Of a stretch of DNA of 64,000 nt, positions 57,343 through 64,000 are shown in pieces. The notes beneath the pieces are model-generated. The model saw only the letters and a program-made list of their open reading frames with translations, ran no database searches and had not been told where the DNA came from. The first letter of the stretch is position 1. Every line of letters begins with the position of its first letter. Made by a program: the position numbers and the translations under genes. This stretch comes from Comamonadaceae bacterium. Lineage in GTDB: Bacteria; Pseudomonadota; Gammaproteobacteria; Burkholderiales; Burkholderiaceae_C. The stretch lies in the NCBI GenBank assembly GCA_015999985.1, contig JAECRA010000017.1, positions 1 to 64,000 of the forward strand, given 5' to 3'.

Positions 57343-60300
57343 GAGGGCCTCTTTTCTGTGCGGGTGTTGGTGTGCGGCGTCCACGCACCCCACTTGCGTT
57401 CGAAATACGCTTGATTGCGATCCCAGATGGCCTGGTATTCACCCGAGTCAATCAGCTTCTTGAACGACGCTTGCCCATAGTGGTGCACAAAGGAATCCTC
57501 TGCGCAGACCGTTCGATACCCGGCACTGTGGAGTCTGCGGCAGTAGTCGTCATCTTCAAACATGCCGACACCAAAGGCTTCGTCAAGCGCACCAATCTCG
57601 TTGAACACCTCACGCCGCATGGCGACGCAGAACATGGCCAGTACTGAAATGTCGAAATGGCGCCCCGCGTTCTCAATGGTATGACGGGCCGCAAACTCAT
57701 GCATGTCAGCCAGGTCGTTGTAGTCGACGGCGATCTTGGCCTCATTGCCTATGGAGTTGGTCACCGGCCCCACCAGCCCGATCTGCGGGTTCTTCAAGTG
57801 CCGCAACAGGGCTTCGAGCCAGTCGTTGGTCACCACGGTATCGTTATTGAGAAGCACGACATACTCACCTTCAGCCTGCGCAATCCCTTGATTGTTGGCT
57901 GCAGCAAACCCCCGGTTGGTGTCGTTAATGATGAGTTTCAGCTGGCGGATCTGGCGCTGCAGGGCACGCAACATGTCGCGCGTACCATCCTGAGAGGCGT
58001 TGTCCACCACGATCACTTCGTAGTTGGGGTACGTGGTGCGCGCCACAATGCTCTCAATGCATTGGCGCGTCAGATCAGAGTTGTTGTAGCTGATGACCAC
58101 GATGGAACACTTGGCATACAAGGCTTGCAGCGCCTGGTCGTTGGCCAGGTAGCGATGGTGCCAGTCATTGTCTTTAGCCAACTGAATGCGTCGGTTCTTC
58201 AGGTCAGGATCATCTTCTACCAGCGCTGCCTCTACCTTGTAAAGAAAGTCTTCGTACTCCTTCGCAAAATAAACATAGTCTCCATAGATGGCCATTTCTT
58301 GCAGGGGCACGCTGACCACAGGTTTGCCCGCGCTGATGTACTCATAGAACTTGACCGGGTCCACGGCGTGCGTCACCTTGTTCAACTTGAACGGAATAAG
58401 GCAGACATCAAAGCCGTACAGATAGCGCGGCATGTCTTCATAGGTTTTGCGCCCCGTCAGGTGCACATTGGGCAGGCGATCGATGCCGGCCAGATCTTTG
58501 ACAAAGCAGTCTCCAACCAACACAAAGTTCCAGTTGGGTCTATGGGCTGCCAAGTAATGCAGCAGAGAAAAATCCACCCACGGGGCCAAGGCACCGTAGA
58601 AACCGATGACAGGTTTCTTCAGGTGTGCGAGCAGTTCATTCTTCACGCAGTTGGAGGAGAAAAATTCGAACTCCACACCGTTTCTCACCAAGACGCAGTT
58701 TGAATTCTTGGCCTTCCATTTTTCTTCCAGCAAAGAGGCGGTGACGGTCACCAGGTCGGCCTTTTGAACCAAAGTTTCTTCCTCTTCAATCAGCGGCTGG
58801 CCGATGTCCGGAAAATCCGCCCATTCATCCATGCAATCGTATTGAAGCCGCCAGGCTCGACTTTTCTGAAGCTCGATGGCCCAAGTGGTCCAGTAAGCCA
58901 GGTGGACCACCACCAGCGCTTCTCTGATGTTGGCGTCCACCGCCAGCCGTGAGAAAGAAGCTTGAGCTGCCAGCAGATTGTCGTGAGACATCGTGCGCGC
59001 GTAGAAGTCTTCGGAGGCATGAAAACCAAGCCCAATTTCATACACATTGGGCGCGACCTGCTTCATGACATACGGCTCGCCTTGCGCGGGGGCGATGGAG
59101 CGAGCAATGTAGAACACCCGGTGGCCCTGCGCCGCGAATTGCGACATCATGTGTTGCGGCCTCTGGTAGCGCGCAGACCATTCAATGTTCGCCAGGCACA
59201 CGATGTCCATCTTGCCGTTGGAGACCCCAGGGAACAAGGACTGATCGCCTGTTTGCCGCTTTTGAAAGGCGTGCAATTGGCCCGCCAGTTGATTTTTCAG
59301 CGACTCCGAATGCAGCTGGTTCTTGAATCGACTGGGTAGCAGCCAGTTACCCAGCTTTCGAGCCAAAGGAGACCGATCTGCGAGCAACATCAGCGCGTCT
59401 ACCAAGAGAAATCGAATGCTCTTTCTGCGTTGCTCCAGTGTCAGCTTGATGGCCCCCACCTCGCTCTTGAGCCATGCAATGCCCGTGTCCCGTGAGGCAA
59501 TGACTTCTTTGCTGATTTTCAGCTCTTGCTCGAGCTGAACAATGGTCTGCCGCAAGGCAGTCGCTTCTGCGCGCGAAACGTAAGCGCGTGCATCCGATCC
59601 TGCCCCCTTGCGCAACGCATGGTCCTCAAGGCCTTGTTCGGTTTCATCAGCGTCTCGCTCTAAAAGCGAAGGCAACGACATCCAGAACGCATTCATGGCA
59701 GGCCTTGGGGCCGAGCGCCGGGACTCAATGGCGTCTACCACGTGGCTCCAATGGACCTCTAGCTGACGTTCAGCCTCTGCGATCAAAGCCAAAGGGGCTT
59801 GGCGCCCGATGCGATCGGCCAGCCAGCGCGGATCATCACTATCGAGCGTAGACAGGGGGTATACGGTACTGAACTTTGAAAGTGCAGTGAACTTGCCGAT
59901 GGACAGATTGCTGGAGGTAAATACCGGCACGCCTGCACATAGCGCAGTGATGGCCAGGTGGTAGCTGTGACCCGCCACGCCCTCAGATTCAGAGATCAGA
60001 GCCGCAATTACCAGCGGAGAGGGCCAGTCAGGCAGGCGGTAGGTGCCCGTGAGTTCGCTGTCAATAAAAGATTCATGGTCATGCAATACGGGGCCAACGC
60101 GCAGCAAAAGCAAGCTCACGTCTGGCAACTCAGAGCGAAATCGTTTGAGGTGGTCCGTCAACTTTCCCAGGTTTTGTGTGACCTGAATGACCACGTAAGG
60201 CTTCTTCAAGCCTAGCTGCTCTCGCAACTGCCTGGCTTGGTCTGTGGCTGGGTGGCTTGGCATGTAGCGGCCCAGTGCAAAGGCCGTGTCGGGGACATGC

Positions 60301-60839
60301 CTCACGCGGTCATCATCTACAAATTGGTCCAGCGCTTTCTTGGTCGGTTCATCACGCACCGCAATATGAACGCTGTTCTGCAACGCGAGTGAAAGCAATG
60401 GATGGCTCCAGGCCGGTAAGTCATTGCAATGCATGCCAGGTGCATTCCAGATGACCGGAATGCCAAGTTGAGCCCCGATCAAAGCAGGGGTGAGCCAGTA
60501 CCCCGTGGGGTGCTGAATCCAGTCCTCAGTGGGCCCGTACCCTGGTGCCACGAATTTATCGAAGCGGATGATGAAGCCACCGCCTATCAGCATGGCGTCG
60601 AGCTCATGCGCCCTGCGAGGAAGCTCAGTGAGAGAGACGACTTCGTACGGCCACTCCTGCAAGGACTTGGCGTTGTAGGAAAAAGCAATCACCTCCACTG
60701 TGCCAAGCCGCTTGGAAAGCTCTATCTGCGCAATGATAGGGAACAGCAGATCACCATAGTTTTGAACATCAAAAGTGCCGAAGATCCCTACGCGCCACGG
60801 TCTTTGATTTCTTGACGTGTCAGATTCGTTCTGGTTCAT
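57339..60839 (-). CDS. Giant fusion: polysaccharide pyruvyl transferase, glycosyltransferase and GT2 domains
   Basis: A 1166-residue protein with three enzyme units. Residues about 17-390 are a polysaccharide pyruvyl transferase (VGIFGTFDVQNYGDLLFPII, GVAGHSYHLAITALCAGVPV). A coiled coil (about 425-485, TIVQLEQELKISKEVIASRD) links to a GT-B glycosyltransferase without signal (about 550-905: IEWSARYQRPQHMMSQFAAQ, KPVIGFYGALAPWVDFSLLH, KFYEYISAGKPVVSVPL). Last is a GT2 domain (about 925-1166: CSIVVISYNNSDLTRQCIES, VVDNASQDGTRDML, VLLNNDTVVTNDWLEALLRH, MFEDDDYCRRL). The start is uncertain: ATG 60839 is used here, while GTG 60872 would add 11 residues. It probably builds and decorates the exported glycan. 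Confidence 0.9.
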   Translation of the reverse strand: MNQNESDTSRNQRPWRVGIFGTFDVQNYGDLLFPIIAQIELSKRLGTVEVIAFSYNAKSLQEWPYEVVSLTELPRRAHELDAMLIGGGFIIRFDKFVAPGYGPTEDWIQHPTGYWLTPALIGAQLGIPVIWNAPGMHCNDLPAWSHPLLSLALQNSVHIAVRDEPTKKALDQFVDDDRVRHVPDTAFALGRYMPSHPATDQARQLREQLGLKKPYVVIQVTQNLGKLTDHLKRFRSELPDVSLLLLRVGPVLHDHESFIDSELTGTYRLPDWPSPLVIAALISESEGVAGHSYHLAITALCAGVPVFTSSNLSIGKFTALSKFSTVYPLSTLDSDDPRWLADRIGRQAPLALIAEAERQLEVHWSHVVDAIESRRSAPRPAMNAFWMSLPSLLERDADETEQGLEDHALRKGAGSDARAYVSRAEATALRQTIVQLEQELKISKEVIASRDTGIAWLKSEVGAIKLTLEQRRKSIRFLLVDALMLLADRSPLARKLGNWLLPSRFKNQLHSESLKNQLAGQLHAFQKRQTGDQSLFPGVSNGKMDIVCLANIEWSARYQRPQHMMSQFAAQGHRVFYIARSIAPAQGEPYVMKQVAPNVYEIGLGFHASEDFYARTMSHDNLLAAQASFSRLAVDANIREALVVVHLAYWTTWAIELQKSRAWRLQYDCMDEWADFPDIGQPLIEEEETLVQKADLVTVTASLLEEKWKAKNSNCVLVRNGVEFEFFSSNCVKNELLAHLKKPVIGFYGALAPWVDFSLLHYLAAHRPNWNFVLVGDCFVKDLAGIDRLPNVHLTGRKTYEDMPRYLYGFDVCLIPFKLNKVTHAVDPVKFYEYISAGKPVVSVPLQEMAIYGDYVYFAKEYEDFLYKVEAALVEDDPDLKNRRIQLAKDNDWHHRYLANDQALQALYAKCSIVVISYNNSDLTRQCIESIVARTTYPNYEVIVVDNASQDGTRDMLRALQRQIRQLKLIINDTNRGFAAANNQGIAQAEGEYVVLLNNDTVVTNDWLEALLRHLKNPQIGLVGPVTNSIGNEAKIAVDYNDLADMHEFAARHTIENAGRHFDISVLAMFCVAMRREVFNEIGALDEAFGVGMFEDDDYCRRLHSAGYRTVCAEDSFVHHYGQASFKKLIDSGEYQAIWDRNQAYFERKWGAWTPHTNTRTEKRPS

Positions 60840-60881
60840 TTTGTCTGTTGGTTCGTAGGGGTACACCGGCACGGCTTGCGC

Positions 60882-62201
60882 TTATGCGGGAAGCTTGTCA
60901 GTGGAGGCCTTCACTGTCCGCACGATCGTTTTCAGGTACCGCTGTGCTCTGTTGGCCCAGGAGAATTCATGAATCGCCTCTTCGTTGCGTGAGAGCGAGT
61001 TCTGCAGATCGCCTGCCTGCCACGTTCTATGGATCTCTCTGATGGCCCGCGCCAGTGCGCTTGCCTCATTGGGCACAGCCCACCCCGCACCAAGATCCGA
61101 AATCAGTTGCCCTGCCTCATCGGTGGCCGACATACAGACATGCAGTATGGGAACGCCCGCGCCCAGGTATTCATAGACTTTTCCCGGGACCTGAAAGGCC
61201 TGCCGGTTGCCCAGGCTCAGAAGAACGTCGCAGTGGCCCTGTACAGCCAGGCAGGTAGGGTGATCTACCGCCCCGTAAAACGTGGCGCACTCCAGATCTT
61301 CGAACAATGCGTGATAAGCCGTGTGGTTGCCGTAGAAGTCCACTTGAATGTTCAAATCTTTCAACGACCTCAGTGCGGTGGCCAACTTTGCAGGCGAACG
61401 GAAATCTTCGTAGAAATTCCCGGTGTAAACCATCTTCAGTGCACCTTCAGGCAGCTTGGCCGCAGCAGCTTCTTTGCGGTGGCCGCCCCTGCCTGGAAAA
61501 CCCTGTGTGATGCACTCAAACTTTTCATGCAGGTGCCACAGGCCCTGACGTTGCATGAAAAGCTCTGCCGCCGCCTCAGTGGTCACCACAGCGGCATCCA
61601 CCTGCTTGAGCACTTTGGCCTCAAAGGCAAGGTCAAATCTTTGGCGCCAACGCGGCGCGTGTGGCGGCACGATGGGGTCGGCCAGGTCCGCAATCAATGG
61701 TAGCCGAGAGATGCGTTGAGCGCGCAGCCCCAACATCAAGCTCACCCCAGGCTCGTGAGAAGCCACCACCGCGTCATAGGCGTGTGTCTTGAGCAACCTG
61801 GTCAAACGGATGGAAGCAGAGAGAAACCACTCACTTCTGAGATCCGGAAAGACGACCTGGTCCAGAAAGCGCCGCCCAGACCGATACAGGTTCAGCAGGG
61901 CCGTTTTTCTGTAAGACGGATCGACTGGCGTCGCGACTTCTTGAGCGTCTTTCTTGCCCTGACGCTTGGACAGGCGCAAATACATGCTTTGTGAAAACCC
62001 CACGTACGGGCCTGCCCAGGTTCTATGGACAATGACACCAGGGTGAAGCCCTTCGCTGAAGGGGGGCAGCGCAGGCATGTCTGGGCAAAGCACATGAACC
62101 TCTACCCCCAGTTTGGCAAGTTCGTTAGCCAGATAAAACCAGCGCAGGGATTGGCCTGAAATTATCGGGGGAAATTCATAAGCTATCAGCAGAATCCGCA
62201 T
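60882..62201 (-). CDS. Glycosyltransferase family 4
   Basis: A 439-residue GT-B enzyme. MRILLIAYEFPPIISGQSLR and WFYLANELAKLGVEVHVLCPD are the N-terminal acceptor domain. The C-terminal domain has LKMVYTGNFYEDFRSPAKLA, GAVDHPTCLAVQGHCDVLLSLG and the sugar-nucleotide motif FQVPGKVYEYLGAGVPILHV with its conserved glutamate. It transfers a sugar to the growing chain on the cytoplasmic side. It precedes the giant fusion gene by 9 or 42 bp depending on the start of that gene, so they form one transcript. Donor and acceptor are not predictable. Confidence 0.92.
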   Translation of the reverse strand: MRILLIAYEFPPIISGQSLRWFYLANELAKLGVEVHVLCPDMPALPPFSEGLHPGVIVHRTWAGPYVGFSQSMYLRLSKRQGKKDAQEVATPVDPSYRKTALLNLYRSGRRFLDQVVFPDLRSEWFLSASIRLTRLLKTHAYDAVVASHEPGVSLMLGLRAQRISRLPLIADLADPIVPPHAPRWRQRFDLAFEAKVLKQVDAAVVTTEAAAELFMQRQGLWHLHEKFECITQGFPGRGGHRKEAAAAKLPEGALKMVYTGNFYEDFRSPAKLATALRSLKDLNIQVDFYGNHTAYHALFEDLECATFYGAVDHPTCLAVQGHCDVLLSLGNRQAFQVPGKVYEYLGAGVPILHVCMSATDEAGQLISDLGAGWAVPNEASALARAIREIHRTWQAGDLQNSLSRNEEAIHEFSWANRAQRYLKTIVRTVKASTDKLPA

Positions 62202-62296
62202 GATGACGACTCACCGAAGTTTGTTTTTATGGTGTGAGTCGGTGCAGGCTGGCATCAGAAACGTCAAGTACGAGGTGATTAAGTGGCAAAATTCGA

Positions 62297-63397
62297 TTAA
62301 ATGGCCGATGTACGGATAATATCAATAATTCTGTCTGCGGCGTAACCATCGCCGTACGGAGATACCCTCTTGCCCGTCATGACATGGTAATCGGACGGGT
62401 TTTCTAAAAGAGACATAACAGCCGATTCAACAGATTCAGCTTCAGTACCTATTAATCGACTGACGCCTGCCGCAATGCCCTCAGGGCGCTCAGTGGTCTG
62501 GCGCAGAACAAGAACGGGCTTGCCCAGGGCTGGCGCCTCTTCCTGAATTCCGCCGCTGTCGGTCAGAATTAAAGTGCAGCGGCGCATTAAGTCGACAAAT
62601 TCAAAATAATCCAAAGGCTGCACTAATGAGATTTGCGGGTGCCCGCCCAACATGGTGTGCGCCAAAGTGTGCACATTGGGGTTGGGGTGAACGGGGTAGA
62701 TTATTCTGGCGTCAGGGGCTCTGATGGCAATGCGCAATATCCCTTCAAATATGGATTTCATAGGACGTCCAAAATTTTCTCGCCTGTGCGCGGTTAATAA
62801 TATTATTTTCTCTGCATTGGGGGCCACAGGCGCAAGCTTGCTCACCGTCTGAAGCAAGGTGTCTATCCCCGTGTTGCCCGTGACATGAATGCGTTCAGGT
62901 GCTATGCCTTCCGCTTGCAGAGCGGTTGACGCGCCGGTAGTCGGAGCAAAGTGCCATTGCGCCAAGCGCGACACCATCTGCCTGTAGCCTTCTTCGGGGA
63001 ACGGGTGCTCAAGGTCGTAAGAGCGAAGGCCGGCCTCTACATGACCGAAGGCGATGCGTTGATGAAATGCCGTCAACGCTGCACCCAGTACGGTGGTCGT
63101 GTCACCTTGCGCCAGCACCGCCACGGGCTTTTCTGCCAGGCAAATTGTTTCCAGCGCGGGCAACATACGCGCCAGAAGTGCTGTTGGAGTCTGATCTTGG
63201 TGCATCAGGTCAAGATCAAAGTCCGGCCGAATGTCCAGCCGCTCCAGCATCTGGTCCAGCATGTCTCGATGCTGCGCCGTGATGACCACCACGCACCGAG
63301 CCCACGTGCTGGCGCGCAACGCATGAACGATAGGCGCCATCTTGATGGCTTCAGGCCGCGTACCGATAACGCAAACAATCGTGCGAGTGGCTTTCAT
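62297..63397 (-). CDS. wecB: UDP-N-acetylglucosamine 2-epimerase (non-hydrolysing)
   Basis: A 366-residue WecB/MnaA protein: VCVIGTRPEAIKMAPIVHAL, VVITAQHRDMLDQMLERLDI, LAQGDTTTVLGAALTAFHQ, HVEAGLRSYDLEHPFPEEGYRQMVSRLA (in parts), VTGNTGIDTLLQT, LTAHRRENFG, LILTDSGGIQEEAPALGKPVLVLRQTTERPE (in parts). It interconverts UDP-GlcNAc and UDP-ManNAc, giving a precursor for surface glycans. The start at ATG 63397 is preferred because it puts the first strand at the N-terminus; 63436 adds 13 residues. A 95-bp gap with AT-rich sequence separates it from the GT4 gene. Confidence 0.95.
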   Translation of the reverse strand: MKATRTIVCVIGTRPEAIKMAPIVHALRASTWARCVVVITAQHRDMLDQMLERLDIRPDFDLDLMHQDQTPTALLARMLPALETICLAEKPVAVLAQGDTTTVLGAALTAFHQRIAFGHVEAGLRSYDLEHPFPEEGYRQMVSRLAQWHFAPTTGASTALQAEGIAPERIHVTGNTGIDTLLQTVSKLAPVAPNAEKIILLTAHRRENFGRPMKSIFEGILRIAIRAPDARIIYPVHPNPNVHTLAHTMLGGHPQISLVQPLDYFEFVDLMRRCTLILTDSGGIQEEAPALGKPVLVLRQTTERPEGIAAGVSRLIGTEAESVESAVMSLLENPSDYHVMTGKRVSPYGDGYAADRIIDIIRTSAI

Positions 63398-64000
63398 CGC
63401 TGATGCCGCTCTGGGCCTCACTACGTAAACCGCCAAGTCTATTGACTTGTTGGCTGGATTTGGTTTTTCAATCGGTGTCGGGGCAAATTAGCCACACTGC
63501 TCTTTCGCCTTTGAAGTCGAAAAGCGCCCAAGTCGCGAGGTGTTCCGGTATCCCTCTGGGAGCGCCAAGCTCCAGCTTGGCAATTCGGGGCGTCTAAAAA
63601 AGCTGTAGTAGCGAGTTGGAGCTTGGCGATCCCAAGTCACACGCGAGGACTTGGTTCAAAACCCCTAGCGGCCCCCGTATGGCCGGCCCCCCGTTCGTTC
63701 GCTTCGGGCGGTCTGCGGCGTTGATGTTCTTGTCAATAGCGTCGGCTATTGGCTGTGGAAATTGCCTTGCAGCCCCGACGCCAACGCCCACATCCACGAT
63801 GGGTTTTGAACAGGGTCCCTAAGCGAACCAAAATCAAATTCGTACTTGATTCGCTCACGTTCTTAGGCGTATCACGAACCGTGAAAACGATCTGGCAGCT
63901 TGTGCGCCTAGGCTCATCCGTCCAGTGTGGTTTGATATTCAAGCATTAATTGCCATAATACGCGCCAACTGTTTCTGAATACCTTGGAATGTATCCAGCC
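63398..64000. repeat. Non-coding end of the window with a family A REP-like pair
   Basis: No gene is supported in these 603 bases. CTGGGAGCGCCAAGCTCCAG (63557 on) faces a degraded inverted partner TTGGAGCTTGGCGATCCCAA (63617 on). Further on, GCCGGCCCCCCG and GTCGGCTATTGGCTGTGG occur. The latter resembles GCCAGCTATTGGCTGCAA near 23746 in the other long non-coding stretch. The last 170 bases are AT-richer and may hold a promoter for a gene beyond the window. Confidence 0.6.

Noticed and set aside
57657-58703. 348-codon open frame on the plus strand
   Set aside because: It is antisense to the GT2 and GT parts of the giant fusion. No ribosome site or family motif is visible, and long antisense frames are expected in GC-rich coding DNA.
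63594-63797. Small minus-strand frame at the window end considered as a transposase fragment
   Set aside because: The 67-residue reading overlaps a REP-like element and has no catalytic or DNA-binding motif. Similarity of a short phrase to the stretch near 23746 is not enough.

Overview
The window looks like a chromosomal stretch of a Burkholderiales bacterium, probably Comamonadaceae or Alcaligenaceae. The signs are fairly GC-rich DNA, four orphan Bug-type periplasmic receptors (tripartite tricarboxylate transporter family), a long-form second IF-1, NnrU, and many LysR and IclR regulators beside small catabolic operons. I cannot name the genus. There are no rRNA or tRNA genes, no CRISPR array and no intact mobile element. 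About 57 genes are supported, two of them incomplete: one cut by the window edge and one remnant.

Region 1 (1-20.1 kb) is a large catabolic locus. On the minus strand it has a CaiB/BaiF CoA-transferase (cut by the window edge), a MetC-like PLP lyase, an ornithine-cyclodeaminase-like reductase and an enamidase-like amidohydrolase, diverging from an IclR regulator. Next come an FAD aromatic hydroxylase coupled to a DUF2783 protein, diverging from a VOC dioxygenase coupled to an alpha/beta hydrolase. After an intruding ankyrin-repeat gene follow a Bug receptor, an SDR, a possible ATC-hydrolase-family protein, a ThDP enzyme, an aldehyde dehydrogenase, an NmrA-like protein, a second Bug receptor and an M29/NicX-like metalloenzyme. 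Four promoter regions share the operator TCCGA-N3-TCGGA. In three of them it occurs as a tandem pair with centres exactly 21 bp apart, and in the IclR/enamidase gap as one strong copy with a weak one 21 bp away. I therefore read most of the 20 kb as one IclR-controlled regulon for an unidentified, probably N-heterocyclic or aromatic, carboxylic acid. This is the best candidate here for an undescribed system.

Region 2 (20.2-27.8 kb) is mostly household: infA paralogue, DAHP synthase, NnrU, a Roadblock-like protein, a small RHH protein, an alpha/beta hydrolase, an osmoprotectant-type receptor/permease fusion without a visible ATPase, and a LysR.

Region 3 (28-33.2 kb) is a second catabolic operon: Bug receptor, lactonase-like hydrolase, IclR, cyclase-family amidase, an SDR remnant and a 3-hydroxyacyl-CoA-dehydrogenase-like enzyme. 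A perfect 12-bp-arm palindrome lies upstream.

Region 4 (33.3-41.7 kb) has a LysR/MFS pair, then enoyl-CoA hydratase, an N,N-dimethylformamidase-large-subunit homologue and a Bug receptor on the minus strand, facing a LysR and a DUF1932 dehydrogenase.

Region 5 (41.7-53.5 kb) is accessory and household: Vat-type acetyltransferase, DUF1801, AhpD-like protein, azoreductase-like flavoprotein, GNAT, MocR regulator, polar-amino-acid receptor, 2,2-dialkylglycine decarboxylase with a divergent LysR, YciH/SUI1, RhlE helicase and a MarR-GNAT fusion. REP-like palindromes fill the gaps.

Region 6 (53.5-63.4 kb) is a surface polysaccharide locus: 2OG-Fe oxygenase, Wzm/Wzt exporter, methyltransferase, a giant three-enzyme fusion, a GT4 glycosyltransferase and WecB.
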